DNA of 7,469 nucleotides from Acidobacteriaceae bacterium (GCA_003151875.1 PLYW01000073.1:1-7469), one strand, 5' to 3'; counted from the stretch's first letter, positions 1 through 6,984 are shown. Translations and numbers: made by a program. The notes: generated by a model not told the origin, from the sequence alone.

Positions 1-285
1 CATTTTAACTTGCTACGAACAGGGTGGGCGGCGATGCTGCGTGTGCTATTTGATTTTGTTGCGGATACTTGATCAAACCCACTTGGCGCTGGGTGCCCCG
101 TTTCTTCGCGTTTTTTGCGAAGAGCCTGCGCTGAGCGGGAGGAAATGCCGACAGAAGGCGGTCGATAAGATTGGCATCCAGCAGTTGCGGATAAATGGGA
201 ACGGTCCAAGAGGAGCGTCGATCATCGGTTGCGAAGGCCGGACGAACAGTCGAATATCTATTTGCTTTCAGGGCCGAGCGCGAAG
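1..285. other. Stretch without a convincing gene, downstream of the kinase
   Basis: This is the region 3' of the kinase stop. Frames on both strands stay open for 50-110 codons, but none gives a recognisable protein, and the longest ones run into the kinase gene as antisense or alternative-frame shadows. A 6-bp perfect stem (104-109 with 117-122, loop of seven bases with six T) is present, but no T-run follows it on either strand, so it is not a standard terminator. The very first bases read ATG on the minus strand, preceded by an A-rich stretch, so a further minus-strand gene could start just outside the window. That cannot be tested here. Confidence 0.5.
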
Positions 286-3144
286 TTACTGTAGTTTCGC
301 GTACTCCGCTTTGGCTTCCTTCAGGATAGGAACATCGGGATCGGCGTCCTTCCACAGCGTGAGGAAGTCCTGATAGGCGGCGCGGGCCCTGGCCGTGTCA
401 CCCTGCACGGCGTAGGCACGAGCCAGGCCGAGGCGGGCCAGCGCTCCCCATTGAAAGTTCACCACCGCACCCCGGTGGTCGATGAACTTCTGGAATTCCG
501 CCGCCGCGGCCTGGCCGTCGTGCAGCATGAGATAAGCTTCTCCCCGCAAATAAACCGGGCATAGGGACACTGCGAGGTTCGTCGGCAGACCGAGTTCGAT
601 GGCGCTGGTCGCCCGCAATATTTCGATGGCCCGGTTCGGATCTTTGCGCTGCAAAGCGACCGCCGCCTGGATTGTGGGCAGCCAATACCTCTGAACCAGC
701 GTGTCGAGCGGGAATGTTTTGTCGAGCTCAACCGCCAGCTTCTCCGCCCCTGCGGTATCGCCTGCGAGCGCCAGGGCCACTGCCGCCATTGCCTTTACGT
801 CGCGGTTTGGAGCCAACTTCACCGCTGCAGTGGCCTCGGCGACGGCCTGATTGCGGTTGCCGGATTCCACCTCGCGCAGCGCCGCCGCTGCCTGATACAT
901 TGCGGCCGCCTCTTTGGCGTCGTCGTGCTGGGCTGACTCCATGGCCTGCAGCGTCAGCTCGCGCGCCTTCTTCAATTTGCCGGACCAGGCTTCGGTGTCC
1001 CCCTGATAGGCCAGCACCAGTTCTTCGGCGCCGGGCTTGCCCATAGCAGCGGCGAGCAGTTGCGCCATCTGCGCCGCATCGCCTTTGAGGAAGGCCAGTT
1101 GGTAACGGTTGGTCAGCAGGAACTCGCCCTCCAGCTTGCGCTCCTCGGCTTGCTTGTACACCGTCTCCGCCTCGTCCAGCCGGTTGAGGCTGGCGTAGTC
1201 GCTGCCGAGGTTGAGATAGTTGTTCTCATCATTCGGCTCCAGGCGCAGCGCCCCGCTCGCTTCCTGCAAAGCCTTTCCCCAGTTCCCCAGGATGCCGTAA
1301 ATATCGCCCAGGTTGGTGTAAGGTAAATAGTCTCGCGGGTAGGTTTGCTGCCACAGCTCGTAGGCCTGCGCCGCCTTCTCCAGCTCGCCGGTGGTGTAGG
1401 TGTAGTAGATGGCCTCGATGGCGAGCCGCTCGCGCTCGCTCACCTTCTCCCGCAGCTCGTAAGCTTTGCGCGAGTTCTCCGCCGCCCGGCCCAACTCGTT
1501 CAGATTGCCGTACACCACGGACATGGATCGGTAGGCCACGGCAAAATTCGGGTCCAATTCCACCGCGCGTTTGTAGAAGGGCAAAGCCGGAACGTCCCCT
1601 TTTGCGGCCTGCATCTTCCTTCCCAGGCTGTAGGCTTTCAGGGCCTCCAGCGAGGGCGTGGTCGCTTCCTCCACCGGGGTGGCATACTTCTGCACCGAGC
1701 TGAGCGACTCGCCCAGCTTGGCGCGCAAGATGACGGCCGCATTGTCCAGCGCCTTGAGCACCGCTTCCTTGCCCGCCGCCTGCTCCTGCGCTTGCGCCAA
1801 TACGTCTCCGGTGTTGCAGTCCGCCGCCTTCAGGCCAATCACGTATTGGCTGCCCAGCGCAGCAATGGAGCCGGTCAGGATGGCCCGGCTGCCCCTACGC
1901 TGGCAAACTTCGCGCGCCAGCTCCGGCGTCAAACGGTCACCGGCGGGGCGGCCCATCAGCCGCAGAGTCTCGTTCACCTTGCGCTCGGACACCAGGGCGA
2001 GAAAGGGCGATTGCTCAAGCTGCACCGCGAGTCCCTGCTTCAGCGTGTCGTCAAAAACGCTGTCGCCGGTGGTATTGGTGAAATCGGAGAGGACAAGGGT
2101 GTCGTTGCCGGTCAGTGGCTTGGCTTGATGCCCGCGATAGTAAAGCCCGCCCACGACCAGCGCCGCGCTCAGCAGGACCAGAAACGCAATCCTCCAGAGC
2201 TTGCTGCTGGAAGCAAGGACAGCTTGTGGCGCGGCCACCGCACTCGAGCTCGCCGCAGAACTGACTCCGCTCTCGATGTCCCGCTTTGCCCGCTGCAAGT
2301 CGGCGCGCATTTCCGCAGCGTGCTGGTAACGCAGATTGCGGTCCTTCTCCAGGGCTTTGTTGATGATTCGTTCCAGCTCGGGCGATATGTCGGGATTCAA
2401 CCGCACTGGCGAAGTGGGCGCGCCGTCCAGAATTGCCTTGGAGATGACTCCCGAACTTTCGCCGCGAAACGGCATGAGGCCGGTGGCCATTTCGTACAAC
2501 ACCACCCCAAACGAGAACAGGTCGGAACGGGCATCGAGATCTTTGGCCCGTACCTGCTCGGGCGACATATAAGCCACCGTGCCGACCGCAGAACCGGGAC
2601 TGGTCGGGTGCAGTTCGGCGCTCGTCACCATCATCGTCTCGGCTGCGGAAATCTTGCTCGACGAACCGGCTTTGGCCGCGATCTTGGCCAGTCCGAAATC
2701 GAGAATCTTGGCGTGGCCGCGTACGGTCACAAAAATATTGGCGGGCTTGATGTCGCGATGGATAATCCCTTCCGAATGCGCGGCGTCCAACGCGTCGGCA
2801 ATCTCAATGGCCAGGCCAAGCAGAACATCGGTCTCGATGGGTTTGGCGGCGATACGATGCTTCAGCGTCATGCCGTCCAGAAATTCCATGGCGATGAAGG
2901 GCTTACCGTCGTGCTCATCGATTTCATAGATAGTGCAGATATTGGGATGGTTCAGGGCAGAGGCCGCCTGGGCCTCGCGCTCGAAGCGGGCCAAGGCTTG
3001 GGGATCTTTGGCGATTTCATCCGGCAAGAACTTCAGGGCGACAAACCGGTGCAGGGAGACGTCCTCGGCCTTATAGACCACACCCATCCCTCCGCCGCCG
3101 ACTTTCTCGATAATGCGGTAATGGGATACGATCTGGTCAATCAT
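286..3144 (-). CDS. Membrane-anchored serine/threonine protein kinase with C-terminal TPR repeats
   Basis: A Hanks-type (PknB-like) kinase of 952 residues that phosphorylates Ser/Thr on unknown partners. The kinase domain fills residues about 8-290. It has a glycine loop GGGGMG (16-21), the ATP-binding lysine in VALK (K38), a probable helix-C glutamate (E57), HRDIKPAN with catalytic D131 and N136, DFG (149-151) and SPE (194-196, in place of APE). A long Ser/Thr-rich activation loop lies at about 152-193. A Ser/Ala linker leads to one transmembrane helix (about 316-336). Residues about 345-485 resemble the FlgO/TolB-N-like domain often found in such kinases. TPR-type helices follow (about 499-672 and again to 932), so the C-terminal part should lie outside the membrane. 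All catalytic motifs are intact. The ATG start is the only start before an in-frame stop upstream. No good Shine-Dalgarno is seen, but a strong promoter lies 31 bp upstream. The substrate and signal are unknown. Confidence 0.95.
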   Translation of the reverse strand: MIDQIVSHYRIIEKVGGGGMGVVYKAEDVSLHRFVALKFLPDEIAKDPQALARFEREAQAASALNHPNICTIYEIDEHDGKPFIAMEFLDGMTLKHRIAAKPIETDVLLGLAIEIADALDAAHSEGIIHRDIKPANIFVTVRGHAKILDFGLAKIAAKAGSSSKISAAETMMVTSAELHPTSPGSAVGTVAYMSPEQVRAKDLDARSDLFSFGVVLYEMATGLMPFRGESSGVISKAILDGAPTSPVRLNPDISPELERIINKALEKDRNLRYQHAAEMRADLQRAKRDIESGVSSAASSSAVAAPQAVLASSSKLWRIAFLVLLSAALVVGGLYYRGHQAKPLTGNDTLVLSDFTNTTGDSVFDDTLKQGLAVQLEQSPFLALVSERKVNETLRLMGRPAGDRLTPELAREVCQRRGSRAILTGSIAALGSQYVIGLKAADCNTGDVLAQAQEQAAGKEAVLKALDNAAVILRAKLGESLSSVQKYATPVEEATTPSLEALKAYSLGRKMQAAKGDVPALPFYKRAVELDPNFAVAYRSMSVVYGNLNELGRAAENSRKAYELREKVSERERLAIEAIYYTYTTGELEKAAQAYELWQQTYPRDYLPYTNLGDIYGILGNWGKALQEASGALRLEPNDENNYLNLGSDYASLNRLDEAETVYKQAEERKLEGEFLLTNRYQLAFLKGDAAQMAQLLAAAMGKPGAEELVLAYQGDTEAWSGKLKKARELTLQAMESAQHDDAKEAAAMYQAAAALREVESGNRNQAVAEATAAVKLAPNRDVKAMAAVALALAGDTAGAEKLAVELDKTFPLDTLVQRYWLPTIQAAVALQRKDPNRAIEILRATSAIELGLPTNLAVSLCPVYLRGEAYLMLHDGQAAAAEFQKFIDHRGAVVNFQWGALARLGLARAYAVQGDTARARAAYQDFLTLWKDADPDVPILKEAKAEYAKLQ

Positions 3145-3174
3145 TACGAGGTGGCTGAACCTTGGGGTGACATC

Positions 3175-3203
3175 ATCTTAAGGACGCAGCATCGGCCAGT
3201 CAA
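3175..3203 (-). promoter_or_regulatory. Sigma-70-type promoter for the kinase gene
   Basis: On the minus strand the -35 box TTGACT (plus positions 3198-3203) is separated by exactly 17 bp from the -10 box TAAGAT (3175-3180). The match to consensus is 5/6 and 4/6. Transcription would start near 3168 and give a leader of about 24 bases before the kinase ATG. The -35 box lies inside the left arm of an inverted repeat, which could serve as an operator. This is inferred from sequence only. Confidence 0.6.
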
Positions 3204-3245
3204 CCAGGAACGGGGTTGGCGACCGCACCCTTGATGCTGGTTGAC
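3187..3245. repeat. Overlapping inverted repeats in the kinase/exporter intergenic region
   Basis: Two perfect inverted pairs share one right arm. GTCAACCAG (3199-3207) pairs with CTGGTTGAC (3237-3245), and CAGCATC (3187-3193) pairs with GATGCTG (3233-3239). The right arms overlap by three bases and the pairs cross, so they cannot form one nested hairpin. As DNA they could be a two-site operator with centres about 38 bp apart. The left arms cover the -35 box and the spacer of the kinase promoter. Confidence 0.5.
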
Positions 3246-3283
3246 AGCCGCTAAACCGGCAGCCCGTTTTGCCCGCCCGGATC

Positions 3284-3316
3284 TTGACGAAGTTCCCAGG
3301 TTGAACAGAGTGCAAT
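3284..3316 (+). promoter_or_regulatory. Weak candidate promoter region for the metal exporter operon
   Basis: TTGACG at 3284-3289 is a good -35 box, but no good -10 box stands at 16-18 bp. CAGAGT (3306-3311) matches only 3/6. TGCAAT (3311-3316) matches 4/6 but needs a 21-bp spacer, a long spacing of the kind that activator-dependent promoters sometimes have. A second option, TTGAAC (3301-3306) with TTAAAC (3324-3329), would start the mRNA almost on the start codon. None is convincing alone. Confidence 0.25.
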
Positions 3317-3330
3317 CTCGCTCTTAAACT

Positions 3331-3334
3331 GGAG
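3331..3334 (+). promoter_or_regulatory. Shine-Dalgarno GGAG of the exporter; start codon ambiguous
   Basis: GGAG ends only two bases before the ATG at 3337 but eight bases before an in-frame GTG at 3343. The spacing favours GTG 3343 as the true start, which would remove two residues (Met-His) and give 308 residues. Confidence 0.5.
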
Positions 3335-3336
3335 AT

Positions 3337-4269
3337 ATGCACGTGCATGCCAGCGACGCAAGAAGTGCGACCACCTCGCGTGTGTTGCGGATTTCGCTGG
3401 TCGTTACGCTTGCCTATATCGTGCTGCTGGTCGTGGCCGGGCTGCGCGCCCATAGCCTGGCGCTGCTCTCGGAGGCCGGGCACAATCTCTCCGACTTCGT
3501 TGCCTTGCTGATGTCGTGGGGCGCAGTTTATTTGCAAGGCAGACGGCCCAGCGCGCGTAAAACCTTCGGCTACAACCGCGCGGGCGTGCTGGTGGCGTTC
3601 GTCAACGGCCTGTCGCTGGTGCTGATTGCCTTCTATATCCTCTACGAAGCCTTCCGCCGATTGCAGACCCCGGTGGACGTGCACGCCGGCATCATGATCT
3701 GGGTGGCAGCCGCGGGCGTCGTCATGAACGGCGCGATTGCGCTGCTGCTGATGCGCGGCCATCGCGACATCAACCTGCGTAGCGCATTGCTGCACGAGAT
3801 TGGCGACACCTTGTCCACGGCCGCGGTCATCGTCGGCGGCATCATGATTGCCCTGACCGGCGAGCGCTGGATCGACCCCGCACTTTCGGTGGGCATCGGC
3901 GTCATGATCCTCTGGTCTTCCATCGGGATCATCCGCGAGAGCCTCAACATTCTGCTGGAAGGCACTCCCAGCGGCATGGAGTTGCGGCGCATTGAGCAGA
4001 TCATTCGCGGCATTCCGGGGGTGAACGATGTGCACGATCTGCACGTGTGGAGCATCGGCAGCGATACCCACTCGCTCTCCTGCCATGTGGCCATCGCCGA
4101 CATGCCCGCGTCGGAGAGTGAGGGAATTCTGCGCCTGATTCGCGAGCAGATGGGCCAGCGCTTCCACATTCATCACACCACCATCCAGTTCGAGCTGGCG
4201 GTCTGCGAGGTGGCCGACGGCTGCGTCATCCCCATCAGCCCGGCCCACGAACACGGCCACTCGCATTGA
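3337..4269 (+). CDS. Cation diffusion facilitator metal exporter (CzcD/ZitB type)
   Basis: An inner-membrane metal/proton antiporter of the CDF family, 310 residues (usual length about 300), probably exporting Zn2+ and perhaps Co2+ or Cd2+. The transport-site pairs are visible: H49 and D53 in HNLSD (helix 2) and H153 and D157 in HEIGD (helix 5). A His in helix 2 is typical of Zn-preferring members, whereas the YiiP type has Asp. Six hydrophobic helices fit residues about 17-37, 42-66, 82-105, 117-139, 150-173 and 178-200. The FGYNRAG motif (77-83) precedes helix 3. The cytoplasmic C-terminal domain (about 208-290) has the family motif VHDLHVWSIGS (232-242) and a His cluster HIHH (277-280). 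The protein ends in a His-rich tail, HEHGHSH (304-310). A GTG at 3343 fits the ribosome-binding site better than this ATG. The next gene follows about 20 bp downstream on the same strand, suggesting an operon. Confidence 0.95.
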   Translation: MHVHASDARSATTSRVLRISLVVTLAYIVLLVVAGLRAHSLALLSEAGHNLSDFVALLMSWGAVYLQGRRPSARKTFGYNRAGVLVAFVNGLSLVLIAFYILYEAFRRLQTPVDVHAGIMIWVAAAGVVMNGAIALLLMRGHRDINLRSALLHEIGDTLSTAAVIVGGIMIALTGERWIDPALSVGIGVMILWSSIGIIRESLNILLEGTPSGMELRRIEQIIRGIPGVNDVHDLHVWSIGSDTHSLSCHVAIADMPASESEGILRLIREQMGQRFHIHHTTIQFELAVCEVADGCVIPISPAHEHGHSH

Positions 4270-4278
4270 AGCGGAAGC

Positions 4279-4282
4279 GGAG
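4279..4282 (+). promoter_or_regulatory. Shine-Dalgarno GGAG that favours a TTG start for the lipoprotein
   Basis: GGAG at 4279-4282 stands seven bases before TTG at 4290, an ideal spacing. The longer in-frame TTG at 4266, which overlaps the exporter's stop codon, has no such element in front of it. This decides the start chosen for the next gene. Confidence 0.5.
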
Positions 4283-4289
4283 AAAAGTT

Positions 4290-4730
4290 TTGTCGATTCG
4301 TCAATGTCGGCTGGCCGGTGCGATTCTCGCTGCGAGTTTGGCCTGCACTTTGGGCTGTAGCCAGAATGCGACTGCGCCGGAGAAGCAGCAACAGACTGCA
4401 TCCTCGCCTGCCTCCGGCGAGGCAGGCCCGTGGCACATGGACTTAAAGGTTTCTCCCGACCATCCGAGGATGGTCAAGCCGCTGACTTTCACGCTGCATA
4501 TCACCGACGACCATGCGCAGCCGGTCAACGACGCTGAGGTGAATGGCGCTCTTAGGATGAAGGAGATGGACATGGGCACAACCCAGATCAAGTTCGCGCC
4601 CAAGGGCAACGGCGACTACGAGGCTGCGATGACGAGCACGGATATGTCCGGCATGTGGAACCTTGCTGTGGTTGCCTCGCAAGGGCCGCTTCATGCGAAG
4701 AAGAGCTTTGAGTTCACGGTGTACGACTAG
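4290..4730 (+). CDS. YtkA-like domain probable lipoprotein, metal-handling partner of the exporter
   Basis: A small exported protein of 146 residues. From the TTG start the N-terminus is a compact signal peptide with one Arg cluster and a hydrophobic core, followed by two cysteines. The second, in TLGC (C23), is the likely lipidation site; SLAC four residues earlier is the alternative. Neither is a perfect lipobox. After a Pro/Ser/Gln-rich linker, residues about 50-146 form an immunoglobulin-like beta domain matching the YtkA-like/FixH family: a pre-strand with KPLTFTLHITD, a Met-rich MKEMDMG (90-96), GDYEA, and MSGMWNLAV (119-127). YtkA-like domains are often found next to metal-efflux genes, and the Met and His residues could bind Cu or another soft metal, but that is inference. 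The in-frame TTG at 4266 would add eight basic residues and overlap the exporter stop by four bases. The gene lies in an apparent operon with the exporter. Confidence 0.8.
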   Translation: MSIRQCRLAGAILAASLACTLGCSQNATAPEKQQQTASSPASGEAGPWHMDLKVSPDHPRMVKPLTFTLHITDDHAQPVNDAEVNGALRMKEMDMGTTQIKFAPKGNGDYEAAMTSTDMSGMWNLAVVASQGPLHAKKSFEFTVYD

Positions 4731-4751
4731 ATGGTGCACGATTGCTGAGAA

Positions 4752-4901
4752 GGCCGGAAACGCCCGGCCAGAGAAGAAGATGGCCGAGGTCGCCGCGTCG
4801 CGCAACTCCCGCGAGCGGAAGTAGTCAGCCACGATGGCGGTCTTTTCCAGCTTCTTGGTGGTGGCGGCAATGCGCTCGCAGATTTCAGCCAGGCGGAGCA
4901 T
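4752..4901 (-). pseudogene. 5' remnant of an ATP-dependent DNA ligase gene
   Basis: The minus strand from ATG 4901-4899 encodes about 50 residues that read as the start of an ATP-dependent DNA ligase (N-terminal DNA-binding domain, DNA_ligase_A_N type). Recognisable words are LAEICERIAATTKKLEKT, IVADYFRSRELRDAA and IFFSGRAFPA, equivalent to the family's LAExxERIxATTKKLEK, VADYF and FLSGRPFPA. After FPA (about 4752) the likeness stops. The frame continues to 4443 but is only the antisense of the lipoprotein gene. The adenylation domain with its KxDG lysine and the OB domain are absent, so no ligase can be made. The fragment keeps its original frame without stops, which suggests a fairly recent truncation. 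It could be the relic of a deletion or insertion that joined the exporter operon to this locus, or a partial duplication. Identification is from memory of the family. Confidence 0.75.
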
Positions 4902-5018
4902 AGGGTTCGCAGCGAACTTGGATGCGGCAGGCTGAGAGCACGGCGCAGACTCGATCTCTACCAAATCTCTGGCCGTTTCGGAGTGCCGGTGCTGGTGTAC
5001 AGTATTGTTCGGAGTTTT

Positions 5019-5023
5019 GGAGG
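5019..5023 (+). promoter_or_regulatory. Shine-Dalgarno GGAGG that fixes the GTG start of the M61 peptidase
   Basis: A full GGAGG stands six bases before GTG 5030. Directly after this GTG comes a typical signal peptide. The in-frame ATG at 4922 would put 36 unrelated residues before that signal peptide and has no comparable element. Confidence 0.75.
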
Positions 5024-5029
5024 ATTGGC

Positions 5030-6976
5030 GTGCCATCTTGGTCCTTCCGTCGTCGCGGCGCCGCGGCGCTTTTCGCAGCCCTTTCCGTTTTTCTAACCTG
5101 CGTGGTGTATGCGCAGAACTCAGGCGGCCCACAGCCTGTGCCGCTGCCTCCGCCCATTACCGCGCCGGCAGACACGTCGTATCCCGGCACCATCGCTCTG
5201 AGTGTCGATATCACCAACATCACCGATCGTGTGTTGAATGTCCATGAGACGGTACCGGTAAAAGGCCGCGAGATTACACTGCTCTACCCGGAGTGGCTTC
5301 CCGGCACGCACTCCCCGTCGAACCCGGTGGAGAACATGGCCGGTCTCGTGGTCACGGCGAATGGCAAAAGGGTCGAGTGGGTCCGTGATCGCGTGAATAT
5401 GTACGCCTTCCACATCCAGGTACCGCAGGGCGTAACCCGCCTGGAACTCAATTTTCAGTATTTGGCTCCATTGGATCCAAAGCGGGGCCGTATCTCGTCC
5501 GATTTTGCCGACGTTACCTGGAACAGCGTACTGCTTTATCCGGCGGGATACTTCTCGCGGCGCATCCTGTTTGATCCCGCCGTCCGGCTGCCGGAGGGCT
5601 GGAAATTCGCTACTGCGTTGGAGACGGGATCGCAGGATGGAAACCTGATTCACTTCAAACCGACTACGCTGAACACTCTTGTGGACTCGCCGCTCTACGC
5701 CGGCGTCAACTACAAGCGCGTCGACCTGTCCACAGGCGCAGACAATCAGGTATTCCTCGATCTCTTCGCGGACAAGCCTGCCGATCTCGAAATCACGCCG
5801 GAGGAGCTGCAATACCACAAGAAGCTTGTGATCGAAGCGCAGAAGCTCTTCCACTCCCATCACTACGATCACTATGATTTCCTTTTTTCGCTCAGCGATA
5901 CGGTCGGCGGCGAGGGCCTGGAACACCATCAGTCGAGTGAGGATGGTACCCGTGCCAACTACTTTACCGACTGGGCTGCGGGGGTTGCCGGTCGCGCTCT
6001 TCTGCCCCACGAATACACCCATTCGTGGAACGGCAAGTTTCGCCGGCCTGCTGACCTGTGGACGCCCAACTTCAACGTGCCGATGCAGAACGACCTGCTT
6101 TGGGTTTATGAAGGCCTGACCGATTACTACGGCAACGTCCTGGCAGCTCGTTCCGGAATGCGCACCGCGGAGCAAGCCCGCGACGTGATCGCGCAGATCG
6201 CCGCCTACTTCGACATCAGCCTTGGACGTACCTGGCGCCCCTTGTTGGATACCACCAATCAGCCCATCATTTCGTCTCACGGCGCCGACCGGGAGACCTG
6301 GCCAAGCTGGCAGCGTTCCTACGACTACTATCCGGAATCAGATCTTATCTGGCTCGATGCTGACACGAAACTCCGCGAATTGAGCAACGGCAGCAAGTCT
6401 CTCGATGATTTCGCCAGGCTCTTCTTCAGCATCGACAACGGTAGCTACATCACCAGGACTTATACCTTCGACGATCTGGTCGCGGCGTTGAATAAGGTGC
6501 AGCCATTTGATTGGACAGGGTTCCTGCGCGCGCGGGTTTACAACCTGGCGACGCAGACTCCGGAAAACGGGATTACCCAAGGGGGTTATCGGCTCGTCTA
6601 CAACGACGACCAGCCGGAGTGGTTGAAACATCAGGACAGCTCTCGCGGAACCAGCTTTGCTACTTCGCTGGGATTCTCGGCGAACAAAGACAATGGCGTT
6701 GAAAACGTGTGGTGGGATAGTCTGGCGTTTAAGGCAGGCATCACGCCGGATATGCACTTGGAAGCCGTCAATGACCAGAAGTTCACGGTTGCGGGCCTGC
6801 GCGAAGCCATCCTCTCTGCAGAAAAGAGCAAACAGCCGCTAAAGCTCCTGCTAAAGCGTGGCGATGAGTTTGTCACCGTGACCTTGGACTACCATGGCGG
6901 GCTGCGGTACCCGCACTTGGAAAGAGTAGAAGGAACGCCCGGCCGCCTTGATGCAATCCTCGCGCCGGGGAAATGA
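5030..6976 (+). CDS. Secreted M61-family zinc aminopeptidase with C-terminal PDZ domain
   Basis: A zinc metallopeptidase of the glycyl aminopeptidase family (MEROPS M61), 648 residues from the GTG start. Residues 1-28 are a signal peptide (Arg-rich, then hydrophobic, with a cleavage site after VYA before QN), so it acts in the periplasm or outside. A beta-rich N-terminal domain (about 50-225) is followed by the catalytic domain. That domain shows the family motif GGEGLEHHQS (293-302), the zinc site HEYTH (H327, catalytic E328, H331) and the third ligand E361 in WVYEGLTDYYG. HSWNGKFRRP directly after the zinc motif is also typical. A PDZ domain fills about 538-621 (loop-like LGFS, then GVENVWWDSLAFKAGI) and may bind substrate C-termini. 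All catalytic residues are present, so it should be active, probably in peptide scavenging. It stands alone: the upstream gene is a ligase remnant on the other strand, and a hairpin follows the stop. Confidence 0.93.
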   Translation: MPSWSFRRRGAAALFAALSVFLTCVVYAQNSGGPQPVPLPPPITAPADTSYPGTIALSVDITNITDRVLNVHETVPVKGREITLLYPEWLPGTHSPSNPVENMAGLVVTANGKRVEWVRDRVNMYAFHIQVPQGVTRLELNFQYLAPLDPKRGRISSDFADVTWNSVLLYPAGYFSRRILFDPAVRLPEGWKFATALETGSQDGNLIHFKPTTLNTLVDSPLYAGVNYKRVDLSTGADNQVFLDLFADKPADLEITPEELQYHKKLVIEAQKLFHSHHYDHYDFLFSLSDTVGGEGLEHHQSSEDGTRANYFTDWAAGVAGRALLPHEYTHSWNGKFRRPADLWTPNFNVPMQNDLLWVYEGLTDYYGNVLAARSGMRTAEQARDVIAQIAAYFDISLGRTWRPLLDTTNQPIISSHGADRETWPSWQRSYDYYPESDLIWLDADTKLRELSNGSKSLDDFARLFFSIDNGSYITRTYTFDDLVAALNKVQPFDWTGFLRARVYNLATQTPENGITQGGYRLVYNDDQPEWLKHQDSSRGTSFATSLGFSANKDNGVENVWWDSLAFKAGITPDMHLEAVNDQKFTVAGLREAILSAEKSKQPLKLLLKRGDEFVTVTLDYHGGLRYPHLERVEGTPGRLDAILAPGK

Positions 6977-6984
6977 AAGCAATA

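Noticed and set aside
104..122. CTTCGC/GCGAAG hairpin with a T-rich loop, considered as the kinase terminator
   Set aside because: The T-run is in the loop, no T-run follows the stem on the kinase strand, and it lies more than 160 bp past the stop.
5..355. 116-codon minus-strand frame past the kinase end
   Set aside because: It starts inside the kinase gene in another frame, has no ribosome-binding site that I can see, and has an unrecognisable composition.
1345..3234. 629-codon open frame on the plus strand opposite the kinase
   Set aside because: It is antisense to an intact, motif-complete kinase gene, its product is rich in Arg, Gly, Leu and Gln without any domain, and it arises from the codon bias of the kinase.
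3292..3306. GTTC-N7-GAAC dyad upstream of the exporter, considered as a LexA- or MerR-type operator
   Set aside because: Four-base arms are too short to stand out from chance, and no regulator gene is nearby.
3178..4401. 407-codon open frame on the minus strand opposite the CDF gene
   Set aside because: It is antisense to the exporter, its His/Asp/Gln-rich product has no recognisable fold, and it is a codon-bias shadow.
4752..4769. Perfect GGCCGG/CCGGCC hairpin 21 bp after the lipoprotein stop, considered as a terminator
   Set aside because: No T-run follows, and the bases are explained as the GRAFPA codons of the ligase remnant. A secondary role cannot be excluded.
4922..5029. N-terminal extension of the M61 peptidase from ATG 4922
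   Set aside because: A GGAGG ideally placed before GTG 5030 and a signal peptide starting exactly there argue against it. The extension also overlaps the upstream region of the ligase remnant.
5120..6280. 386-codon open frame on the minus strand opposite the M61 gene
   Set aside because: It is antisense to the catalytic domain of a clear peptidase and has no domain of its own.
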